Source: Fretibacter sp964410285 (GTDB taxonomy: Bacteria; Pseudomonadota; Alphaproteobacteria; Caulobacterales; Maricaulaceae). From it: a stretch of DNA of 64,000 nt. Positions within the stretch are counted from its first letter, which is position 1, and every line of letters starts with the position of its first letter. Below the pieces are notes generated by a model. That model had not been told where the DNA came from, ran no database searches, and worked only from the letters and a program-made list of their open reading frames with translations. The DNA is taken from positions 1 to 64,000 of the forward strand of contig CAYPFR010000005.1 in assembly GCA_964410285.1 (NCBI GenBank), given 5' to 3'. Position numbers and translations under genes: made by a program. Positions 19,201 to 25,604 of the stretch are shown here, piece after piece.

Positions 19201-19306
19201 TATGGATATAGGCGTCATAGGTCTGGCCATATGTGAACGGCAGCAAGGCCCCGTGGAACACGAGGCCAAGGAGGATCGCGAGATATGTCCACGAGCGCGG
19301 GGACAT
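16250..19306 (-). CDS. Large GT-C-type polytopic membrane protein (PTPS-related domain)
   Basis: A 1018-residue membrane protein resembling the so-called 6-pyruvoyl-tetrahydropterin-synthase-related membrane proteins, which look like GT-C glycosyltransferases and are not pterin enzymes. The N-terminal two thirds hold roughly a dozen hydrophobic helices. An acidic periplasmic loop early on (TYGQTYDAYIHMFF, about residues 25-38) is the kind of motif GT-C enzymes use for polyprenyl-phosphate-sugar donors. A final helix near residue 610 is followed by about 400 extracytoplasmic residues rich in beta strands. The start at 19306 (MSPRSWTYL) overlaps the flippase stop by one base; an upstream ATG would overlap it by 64. 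It probably transfers or polymerises sugars for the polysaccharide locus; donor and acceptor are unknown. Confidence 0.68.
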   Translation of the reverse strand: MSPRSWTYLAILLGLVFHGALLPFTYGQTYDAYIHMFFGNHYLTSWFDPWETRWYTGFTVTAYPPGSHQALGILMNFLDMRAAYIVMQLIAVALLITGVFRFSRLWVNDHASAYAALLCAFATSISETLHIFGQLPTVLSIALFLNAIPHISAWIEFGRKREGLLALALTAAATSVHHVTPLFGTVFFVAPVGLAALLSNLKAREILRPERNLVLLMRWASPALLRGIAMGLAMLFLIITIVFPYWHWSITDPITQVSIPHGSRENFLIKPNLGLIFFVIPWGLLIFTVPYVVYKSLRTPLWPLGLAVLIALFLGTGGTTPLPRVLLGPAFEILTLDRFTFWASILILPFAGLGVQSLWGGRAHKFLVRAFGAFLTRAGLVLLIVTYVSLAISTALLPSVRPTQPDFIDPAPLVKFMNEDRHSDWRYLTLGFGDQFAYHSALIDAESVDGNYHSARRLPSLMNYSVERLENSKYAGVPGLASLNQFLINAEKFHLKYVFSNDEFYDPVLHYTGWNPVTRLNNGIRVWEKPDISPLPAVRSRRDLPQYQKIMWGTLPIGALSLGLLTLLGLALTQKLISGHAQPFYNPSGTPAPLKEGKSVIMAMRLLPIVVLALSAAALQISLKARQAPLTPQAVVARFYQHLDFRETEQAFAFLARRANLDYGQFLRIQKLTGGLVPSFGKLTAVTPLSTEIQTPEEVLVRAQLDYLTSVGMRPVVVKMQLLKGSQGRWKINYQAPEKDFGAKLTASKNSPEMRDLTGQRLLTSTAPMQRLARPKVTVMASEFIELDGRLYVAGRLRNLSEFPACIKIAAQTDPSSAKTSLTQHSGKLGAHRLLPGEDTAFRIDFEGYLKIQDQDFNAAYDPEHFSVPKVGRLPDAISLAVSSTVCTPPSYKALNFTDLEVFDNGRSAMLSAKVINSGTEIVSTLQIKLSYLDPNGRLAWVQPYYLQNNLLPGEERAIAVPLVAIPQKLNITTQTLTINGKPAQIAGQAPWPSGVMLPGGQGQIILDYDAMLYQPLD

Positions 19307-20643
19307 TATACTTTGTGGCGCAATCGTTTTTGCGGCGACATAATATTTCCTAACAAGCAAAGAGCGCACAGCGTTTGAATGGCCAGCTTGATGCTGAAAA
19401 ATAAGTGTAACCCCATTTCAGGTAAGAAGTGATTAACCGCACTTAGAGAGATAAGCTGAATAATACCAAACACCAATACAAGGCCCGCCGCAAATGTCTT
19501 GCCCCTCGCGATTTGATAAATGGCGCAGAGGTGGCTGACGATAAAGATTGCGCCTGTTAGCGCGCTTATCCAGATGATGGATGACAGCGCGGAATAGGCG
19601 TCGCCAAGCATGATTTTCACGAGTAACCCCGAATTTGGTATGATCACCACAAGCGCCAAAGCCGTGAGAATCCCAATGCCGGCCAGGAGTGTGAGTAGCT
19701 CTGTTGGGCGGCTATGCGCGGGCGTAACATTTTGGGATAAACCCTCGCCCGCCGCGCAATTTTGCTTTGAGATATAGGGCTGCAATATCATGGAGCATGA
19801 CAGGAAGGCGAAGAAGAAAATCCGCTGTATCAGCAAAAGACCTGCGACGAGGCCGGCGGCCTGCGGTGAGAAAAAAGCTTTCGCAATTAGGATGTCACTA
19901 TCGAGCACCAAAACTTGCGCGAGTTGCAAGGTCAAATAGGGAAGCGCCATAACCCCAAGCTGTTTAACCTCAGAGCGCGCGATTGATTTTTTTGCCGTGC
20001 CCCAAAGTCGCCGATCCTGCTTATCCGCCGAGAACAGAAAACCGGCCAAAATGGAAAGGGCAACAGCGATTGCAATGCCCGTTAGGCCAAATCCGAGTTG
20101 CCATAGGATAACACTTCCCATCAGGCGGATGATCCATTCCGATTGCACGGACAGAACAATCTTGGGCAAATCAATCGTGCCTTGCGTCAGTCCTCGGTAA
20201 ATGACCATGGGCAAGAAAAAGGGGAGAGCGAGCGCCAGCAACGCGAGCGCGAGCGGGGAGGAAAAATTCAGGCTTACGGATATAAAATTCGCGCTCGCTA
20301 TGATTACAAACATGATCGGGATAGAGAATTTGAGGCTCTTCCATGACAATGCGCTGGCTTTGGCTTTACGGACATCCGCTTGGCTTTCCTTCGCGCTCAA
20401 TTCTGAAACAGCAAATTGCACTGCCCCCAAAAAGGAAAGTAGCCCTAGTTTAAGTGTCAAAAGTAAGGTTAAATCAGCAAAAAGGGCCGGCCCCATAAGC
20501 CGCGCGAATATCATATTAAAGGCTAGATTGGCCATATTAGCCACATTCGCTGAGACAAATAGTACGGCGGCCGGTCCAAGCAATGAGCAGGCTTTATAGC
20601 TGTTTATATAGCCGCGAAGCGCGGTTTTTACGGCGGAACTCAT
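19306..20643 (-). CDS. Oligosaccharide flippase-like (Wzx/MOP superfamily) membrane protein
   Basis: A 445-residue protein with about twelve hydrophobic helices spread over its whole length, the layout of polysaccharide flippases of the MOP superfamily. The N-terminal helix pattern (LGPAAVLFVSANVANMANL then ARLMGPALFADLT) matches Wzx-like proteins, where GP..FG/A..A is common. It would move lipid-linked oligosaccharide from the cytoplasmic to the periplasmic face. It starts one base after the GT2-STAS gene, and its stop overlaps the next start (TAATG), so all three minus-strand genes form one operon. The specific substrate is not readable. Confidence 0.75.
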   Translation of the reverse strand: MSSAVKTALRGYINSYKACSLLGPAAVLFVSANVANMANLAFNMIFARLMGPALFADLTLLLTLKLGLLSFLGAVQFAVSELSAKESQADVRKAKASALSWKSLKFSIPIMFVIIASANFISVSLNFSSPLALALLALALPFFLPMVIYRGLTQGTIDLPKIVLSVQSEWIIRLMGSVILWQLGFGLTGIAIAVALSILAGFLFSADKQDRRLWGTAKKSIARSEVKQLGVMALPYLTLQLAQVLVLDSDILIAKAFFSPQAAGLVAGLLLIQRIFFFAFLSCSMILQPYISKQNCAAGEGLSQNVTPAHSRPTELLTLLAGIGILTALALVVIIPNSGLLVKIMLGDAYSALSSIIWISALTGAIFIVSHLCAIYQIARGKTFAAGLVLVFGIIQLISLSAVNHFLPEMGLHLFFSIKLAIQTLCALCLLGNIMSPQKRLRHKV

Positions 20644-21795
20644 CTAAGCCTCGACAATCGAGAAGCGAGCGTTATCTAAAAACATCTCTGGTTTTTTATC
20701 TTGTATCGTGCAGTCATAAAGCGCGGTCAGCGCCGAACGCCGCGCAGCTGACAAGACGTCTTTGTCATTTGGCAGGTGAATGTATGGCTCTTTACCTCTC
20801 AGGCGCAAATTTTCGCAGATCTCGGTCAGAGTGGTGAAAACTGATGGCCCAAGTGACGTCACGCCCGAGAAATCTAGCGTGACCATGTCTTTATCCTCCG
20901 TGATGAGGGCTTCCATTTCTTGAAGGCTCTTTTGGGTAAGGGCTTTTCCGCACCGCAGAACCTGCGCGGTATTTTGCGTTTGCTTTTGCCGCTTGTCCTG
21001 AAACTCTGTTCTGATTTTCCATTGATTGATAATCAGAGACGTCATTTTCAGCCCGCCCTTGATCACATCCGACAGCTTAATGTTAGAGCCGGGCACTTCG
21101 GTCCACTCAAGAATGGGATATTCGAAGAAATTTTTCCGTGCGCGGCGGTCAGGATTTGAAATGCGCAAAAAGAGCTCTACATCAAATAACCAGCCAGCGG
21201 TGAAAGGGCGATCCAGACAGGCTTTTAAATGCGGCGTGTTTCGGAAAAGTTTCGCCCCGCACTGCGTATCTTTTAGCGCAAGCCCTGTCGCCATCCGTCC
21301 CATGGCAGCGCAGACGAGAGAAATCATTTTGCGGTGGAGATCGCGGTACACGCGCCGACCCAGCCCGCCCGCGCGCGATCCAAAAACAACATCAATATCC
21401 TCAAGCCGTTCAGCAACAGAAATGAAGTCATTTACCGCGTTCAGCGGGGTCGCGAGATCGGCGTCAAGAAAGGCCACATATTTATCGCCTCGCCGTGCCG
21501 AAAATTTGAGGCCGTGACGAACGGCCTCGGCTTTACCGGCATTGCGGCTCATCATTAAGATGTCGATTTGATCAGGCAGGGCCGCCATTGCCCCGCAAAG
21601 CCGGCTGATAGTCAAATCCTTTGATCCATCATCAACAAATACAAATGAAATTTTTGGATGTTTTCGCGCGAAATTCAAAAACGTTTCGACATGTAGACGG
21701 TTCACTTCATTGTAACAGGGGATAACGATTGTCGTTCTGTCCTTGAGAGCGGGTGATGTTGTATTCTCTATTAGTTTTCCAAATTCGTAAGTCAT
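20644..21795 (-). CDS. GT2 glycosyltransferase fused to a STAS-like domain
   Basis: A 383-residue fusion. Residues about 15-250 form a family 2 glycosyltransferase of the dolichyl-phosphate glucosyltransferase (ALG5/DPM1) type: VIPCYNE near 25, FVDDGSKDLT near 55, FLDADLATPLNAV near 110, GSRAGGLGRR near 140 and DTQCGAKLF near 185. Such enzymes make polyprenyl-phosphate sugars on the cytoplasmic membrane face, but here no C-terminal membrane helices follow. Instead residues about 280-365 resemble a STAS or STAS-like (DUF4325) domain, with VTLDFSGVTSLGPSVF near 305, a fold used in anti-anti-sigma factors. ATG 21795 has an AGGAG ribosome site. A candidate sigma-54 promoter lies 30 bases upstream. 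It leads the operon with the flippase and GT-C genes. Confidence 0.85.
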   Translation of the reverse strand: MTYEFGKLIENTTSPALKDRTTIVIPCYNEVNRLHVETFLNFARKHPKISFVFVDDGSKDLTISRLCGAMAALPDQIDILMMSRNAGKAEAVRHGLKFSARRGDKYVAFLDADLATPLNAVNDFISVAERLEDIDVVFGSRAGGLGRRVYRDLHRKMISLVCAAMGRMATGLALKDTQCGAKLFRNTPHLKACLDRPFTAGWLFDVELFLRISNPDRRARKNFFEYPILEWTEVPGSNIKLSDVIKGGLKMTSLIINQWKIRTEFQDKRQKQTQNTAQVLRCGKALTQKSLQEMEALITEDKDMVTLDFSGVTSLGPSVFTTLTEICENLRLRGKEPYIHLPNDKDVLSAARRSALTALYDCTIQDKKPEMFLDNARFSIVEA

Positions 21796-21823
21796 AGCTG
21801 GCTCCTTTTGCTGCTCTTAACTA

Positions 21824-21840
21824 CGCAAATGTTGAGCCGC
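21824..21840 (-). promoter_or_regulatory. Candidate sigma-54 promoter of the GT2-flippase-GT-C operon
   Basis: Read on the minus strand: GG at 21838-21837, ten bases, GC at 21826-21825, with a TTGC -12 box and GGCTC at -24. The expected start near 21813 gives an 18-base leader containing AAAGGAG. The GC-to-ATG distance (30) is almost the same as at the TolC-like gene (31), which supports both. Confidence 0.5.
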
Positions 21841-21866
21841 TATTTGGCCCCTATTTTTCTCCGTTT

Positions 21867-21920
21867 ATTTTGCAAATCGGAAAATGTTTTTGCATTTCGC
21901 AATTCCAATTTTGCAAATGG
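21867..21920. repeat. Two TTTGCAAA palindromes in the divergent promoter region
   Basis: TTTGCAAA occurs at 21869-21876 and 21910-21917, each in the context ATTTTGCAAAT(C/G)G, with centres 41 bases apart (about four helical turns). A related TTTTGCATTTCGCAA lies between them. A pair of phased palindromes upstream of a sigma-54 promoter is what enhancer-binding activators use, so they may be sites for the activator at 12945. Confidence 0.4.
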
Positions 21921-21929
21921 GGAGGTTTA

Positions 21930-21946
21930 AGGGCCTAAAGCTAGCA
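21930..21946 (+). promoter_or_regulatory. Possible sigma-54 element for the rightward polysaccharide operon
   Basis: GG at 21932-21933, ten bases, GC at 21944-21945 with TAGCA as -12 box, 36 bases before the ATG at 21981. The match beyond GG and GC is weak (GGC at -24, A instead of the second T at -12). It is listed because both divergent neighbours have better elements. Confidence 0.3.
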
Positions 21947-21980
21947 ATTTTCGCGGCATATCCATTGCAATGCTAAGGGC

Positions 21981-22706
21981 ATGAAAACGCCGAACAACAT
22001 ATGCCGAGCCTTTAAAACAATTCAGCCCCTCTTACGGGCCAGTCTAATTATAGGCGCGCTTTGTAATCACGTATTGGCGCAGTCACAGTCACAGTCATCT
22101 GTTTTGCTGGAACCAAAACTTGCGCTATATGCGGGCCCGCAATCTGCGACGCCGTCTCAAATCATTCATGTTACGATCGAAGCCTTTGACGCGCGCGGGC
22201 GAAATATTGACGGCGAGATGCTTACCCTTGTTTATACGTATGAAGGGCAAGAGCGCTCTATAACGGCCAAAGCGCAGCATGGATTGGTCTCATTTGAGAT
22301 TCCCGCACAGCGCCGCGCTGGGCATATGTCTTTCTATGCGCGTTACGAAGGACATGAAACAAACGCAAGCCTTGTGATGATTACAGCGGGGCCCGCCATA
22401 GCGCTCAAGCTTGCTGCGCGCCTTGGAACGGCGAAGAATACGATCGAGGTGACTTCGCCCGTCTTGTCCGATAATTTCGGTAATTCGGTTACTGATTTGT
22501 CATTGGTGTCGCTTAACTGGATTGATGCCAAGGGCCTGAAGGCAAGTCATAAAGCCCAGCTTTCAAATGGTGCGGTCAACCATACACTACGGTGTCCAAC
22601 CAGTTTTACTGGCCCTCTTCGCCTACAAGCGCAGCTCGGGAATTTGCAATTCAAAACACCGGATATTGCCTTGCTTTGTCCTTCAAGTGATGGGCAAGAC
22701 GCATGA
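21981..22706 (+). CDS. Exported protein of unknown function in polysaccharide locus
   Basis: A 241-residue protein with a signal peptide (hydrophobic LLRASLIIGALCNHVLA at about residues 17-33, cleavage near AQS). The mature region is beta-strand rich with alternating hydrophobic residues and looks like two immunoglobulin-like or invasin-like domains: ATPSQIIHVTIEAFDARGRN near 55 resembles bacterial Ig domains that begin with a bulk property phrase followed by D..G. Two late cysteines (in LRCPTS and LLCPSS) could form a disulfide. The stop overlaps the start of the GH5-like gene by four bases (ATGA), so the two are translationally coupled and probably act together in the periplasm or at the surface. 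No specific family recognised. Confidence 0.6.
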   Translation: MKTPNNICRAFKTIQPLLRASLIIGALCNHVLAQSQSQSSVLLEPKLALYAGPQSATPSQIIHVTIEAFDARGRNIDGEMLTLVYTYEGQERSITAKAQHGLVSFEIPAQRRAGHMSFYARYEGHETNASLVMITAGPAIALKLAARLGTAKNTIEVTSPVLSDNFGNSVTDLSLVSLNWIDAKGLKASHKAQLSNGAVNHTLRCPTSFTGPLRLQAQLGNLQFKTPDIALLCPSSDGQDA

Positions 22707-24253
22707 GCGAATTATTTATCCATAAGAAAAAGCGCTTTGCCATCTCTACCGGCATATTGCTGCTCGGTGTGGCCTTTGCGGGCGTGATTGTAAATGCGAT
22801 CGGCTCGCCGCAAGGGAAAAATGCCTATCTACATGAGCATCTCGCTAGCTTCGCGGCCGCCGATCTCTCCAATTGGGAGACCACAGATTTCGATCTCCCC
22901 GCGCAGGATAAGGCCCAAATCGAAATGACGATCAAGATGGCTGAGGGCCAGCGAGAAGCAAGTGAGCTCGCCGATCTTATGACAGCGCAGGCCCTTGATA
23001 CTGCACAATGGCAAAATGCGGATTGCGCGCTTGGGGCTGAGTTTTGCGCGCGAACTATTCGCGTCAACCGCCGCCTAACCGCTCAGCACGTGAATAAAGA
23101 CTACCGCGTGGCGAACATCAAAGAGACCAGCGTAAGGGTAGAATTTAAAACTGAAAAAGAGACGGGCGCACTGAAATTTGAAGGTGCCTATAACGAAGCG
23201 CGAATTTTACGATTTTATCAAACCCAAGGCGGATGGATGCATAACGCCTCTGAGGAAATTGTGACAAACACAGCCGACACGAGTCGCCGCGCGGGAAAAT
23301 TTAACGCGCGTTTCTCGCAAGAGTTCACGGGGTTGAATTACTATCCAGCGGCTGCGAGTTGGAAAGATTTTTGGACAAATTTCCCTTTGGCAGAAATTAG
23401 GTCTGATCTTGAGACCGCGCAGGGTTTGAGTGTTAACTCAGTCCGTATTTTTCTCAATCATGAATATTTCAATGCGGCTGAGTCGCAAGAGGACGGCCTC
23501 GCCAAACTCGCTATCTTTCTTGATCTTTGTCGGGAAAAAAACATCAATGTCCTCGTGACACTGTTTGATTTGCGGCCAAATTATACACTATCAAACTGGG
23601 CGGCCGATATTGATCACATCGACTCCATACTTGGTGTTGTCGGCGGGCATGAGGCGATACTCGGCATAGATATTAAAAACCAGCCCGATCTCGATTTTGA
23701 AAACTGGGGCGAGGGCGTCGTCGAGGGCTGGCTTACGGTTATGGCGCAACATATCCAAACCTCTTACCCCGATCTTGCTGTCACGGCAGGCTGGTCAAAA
23801 GCCCAGAACGCGGCGCGTTTAACCGATGTATTTGATGTCGTGACCTATCATGAATATCAAAATCCCAAGGGCTTTGCCGATCGACTGAAATCTGTGGCAA
23901 GGGCGGCGGGCGATAAACCCGTTATGATTACGGAACTTGGCGCCACCGTTTGGAAGCCGCCATTCATCACCAAACTTGGTGAAAAATCTCAAGCCTCACG
24001 GCTCCGCAGGCAGCTTTCCCAGGCGGCAGGGGTAAACGGTTTATATGTATGGACGCTTCATGATTTTGACGAAGTGGGCCGAGAAATTGTCGGGCCTTTG
24101 CCATGGCGACGGGCGCAGCAAAAGCATTACGGCCTGATGCGGCCTGATGGCTCAGAACGCCCAGCTGCCCATGTCCTAAGAGAGCATGGCCTTAAGCAAA
24201 CCCTTGGCGCGTCAACAGCAAAACTCAAATTTACCCAATATAAAAACAAGTAA
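22703..24253 (+). CDS. Membrane-anchored GH5-like (clan A) glycoside hydrolase, acid/base Glu replaced
   Basis: A 516-residue protein with an N-terminal signal anchor (about 12-30), an N-terminal beta domain and a C-terminal TIM barrel like the cellulase/GH5 family. Barrel landmarks are SVRIFLNHEYF near 248, NINVLVTLFD near 285, the strand-4 motif DIKNQPD (Asn326-Gln327-Pro328), VVTYHEY near 391 and the nucleophile strand MITELGAT (Glu411). Active GH5 enzymes have Asn-Glu-Pro at strand 4, where Glu is the general acid/base; here the codon is CAG, Gln. The protein may therefore be catalytically weak, act as a transglycosylase with unusual chemistry, or only bind glycan. Such hydrolases often accompany polysaccharide synthesis loci and trim or release product. 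The gene overlaps the preceding one by four bases. Confidence 0.75.
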   Translation: MSELFIHKKKRFAISTGILLLGVAFAGVIVNAIGSPQGKNAYLHEHLASFAAADLSNWETTDFDLPAQDKAQIEMTIKMAEGQREASELADLMTAQALDTAQWQNADCALGAEFCARTIRVNRRLTAQHVNKDYRVANIKETSVRVEFKTEKETGALKFEGAYNEARILRFYQTQGGWMHNASEEIVTNTADTSRRAGKFNARFSQEFTGLNYYPAAASWKDFWTNFPLAEIRSDLETAQGLSVNSVRIFLNHEYFNAAESQEDGLAKLAIFLDLCREKNINVLVTLFDLRPNYTLSNWAADIDHIDSILGVVGGHEAILGIDIKNQPDLDFENWGEGVVEGWLTVMAQHIQTSYPDLAVTAGWSKAQNAARLTDVFDVVTYHEYQNPKGFADRLKSVARAAGDKPVMITELGATVWKPPFITKLGEKSQASRLRRQLSQAAGVNGLYVWTLHDFDEVGREIVGPLPWRRAQQKHYGLMRPDGSERPAAHVLREHGLKQTLGASTAKLKFTQYKNK

Positions 24254-24283
24254 TTAGTCAAAGTGATTGAATAGGAGACGAAA

Positions 24284-25540
24284 ATGAAAACAATTGCAAT
24301 TGTCACAGCCTTCCCACCGAGTGCGGGATCGTTAAATGAATATGGCCTTCATCTGGTCAATGCCTTTGCTGCGCGCATTGATATTGAGAAAATCATCGTG
24401 ATAGCCGACAGATATGACGGCGAGGCCCCTGAACTTGATCTGGGAGATAAAGTTGAAATTCGCCGTGTCTGGCGGTTCAATAGCCCCTTTGCGGGTTTGT
24501 CTATCCTAAAAGCGCTTAGAGAGAGCCAGGCTGATGGCGCGCTTTATAACCTGCAAACAGCTTCGTTTGGCGACAGCGAAATTCCGGCAGCGCTGGGACT
24601 TCTTACCCCTGCTATCTCACAAAAGTTGCTGATGCCATCTGGCGTCATTATGCATAATCTGGTTGAGGCGGTCGACCTTAGCAAGACCAATCTATCTGGC
24701 AGTCCGCTGCGCCAAAAACTTGTGAGCGGGGCAAGCTTTTTTGTTACGAAGGCCATGCTAATGACCGGTTTTATGACCGTTACCCTGGATAGTTTTTGGG
24801 ATATATTGAAGGAAAAATATAAAGCCGCCAACGCCTTTATGGTGCCGCATGGGTCCTTCCCAACCTCTCAGGATCATACCCTAACGCCGCTTAACATGCG
24901 CCCACAAACAGTTGTAACGATGGGGAAATTTGGGACCTATAAGCGCCTAGAGCGCACCATTGGCGCCGTACAAAACCTAAATAAGGGCCGCGCCGAACAG
25001 GCGCAAATCAAGCTTGTAATTGGCGGCAGCGACCATCCGGCAACGCCCGGCTATCTCAAGACACTGGCGGCGGATCATAAACATGATGCCAATATCGTTT
25101 TTCATGGCTATGTTGCCGAAGAAGACGTGGCTGGATTTTTTACGCAAGCCCGCCTTGCAGTCTTTGATTACGACAGCACAACGGGCAGTTCGGGCGTCTT
25201 GCATCAAGCCGCCATTTACGGCACGCCTGCGGCCTATCCGGTGATGGGGGATTTTATCGACGTTACTGAGCGTGAGGGTTTGAGCGGATTTCACTTTGAA
25301 CCGCTTAGCCAAAGCGCATTAGAGTGCGCGATAGACAAGAGCCTCAACGATCTTGATCTGGCCCGCAGCCATGCTGAGAATAATTTAAAGGCCTCGGCGG
25401 GCGTTACGATGGAGACTGTAGCCTCCATACAGTTGCAGCTTTTAAAAAAGGTCCGCGCTGGGAAATTTAACCGCCTTCGCCGTGCCAGAAAAAGAGCGTT
25501 GCACATTAAGCAAAATTTCCAAGCGGCAGCAACACCGTAA
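24284..25540 (+). CDS. Glycosyltransferase family 4-like protein
   Basis: A 418-residue cytoplasmic GT-B glycosyltransferase. The N-terminal acceptor domain starts MKTIAIVTAFPPSAGSLNEY, a typical GT4 opening with a glycine loop. The donor domain has VVTMGKFGTYKRLERTI near 210, IVFHGYVAEEDVAGFF near 268 and the nucleotide-sugar motif region TTGSSGVLHQAAIYGTPAA near 302; the usual EX7E pattern is not clean, so donor specificity cannot be called. The C-terminus (RLRRARKRALHIKQ) is strongly basic and may contact the membrane. ATG 24284 has an AGGAG site seven bases upstream. It is the last gene of the rightward operon after the GH5-like hydrolase (30-base gap). Confidence 0.82.
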   Translation: MKTIAIVTAFPPSAGSLNEYGLHLVNAFAARIDIEKIIVIADRYDGEAPELDLGDKVEIRRVWRFNSPFAGLSILKALRESQADGALYNLQTASFGDSEIPAALGLLTPAISQKLLMPSGVIMHNLVEAVDLSKTNLSGSPLRQKLVSGASFFVTKAMLMTGFMTVTLDSFWDILKEKYKAANAFMVPHGSFPTSQDHTLTPLNMRPQTVVTMGKFGTYKRLERTIGAVQNLNKGRAEQAQIKLVIGGSDHPATPGYLKTLAADHKHDANIVFHGYVAEEDVAGFFTQARLAVFDYDSTTGSSGVLHQAAIYGTPAAYPVMGDFIDVTEREGLSGFHFEPLSQSALECAIDKSLNDLDLARSHAENNLKASAGVTMETVASIQLQLLKKVRAGKFNRLRRARKRALHIKQNFQAAATP

Positions 25541-25574
25541 AAGGCTAGGTTTTGGGCGCAGGGCTGGAGTTACT

Positions 25575-25604
25575 TGGGGACTTAGTTACAGGGGACTTAG
25601 TTAC
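25575..25604. repeat. 15-bp tandem duplication across the stop codon of the repeat-rich exported gene
   Basis: Two 15-base units, TGGGGACTTAGTTAC (25575-25589) and AGGGGACTTAGTTAC (25590-25604), differ only in their first base. The right unit contains the TAA stop of the minus-strand gene, and the left unit repeats that stop just beyond it. Confidence 0.6.

Noticed and set aside
16250..19306. A pterin synthase, as the PTPS-related domain name suggests
   Set aside because: The protein is a polytopic membrane protein and lacks the PTPS zinc-binding histidines; the name is historical.
21955..21968. A good GG-N10-GC match (GGCA and TTGCA) just before the exported protein gene
   Set aside because: The predicted transcription start would fall about one base before the ATG and remove the ribosome site, so it is less likely than the element at 21930-21946.
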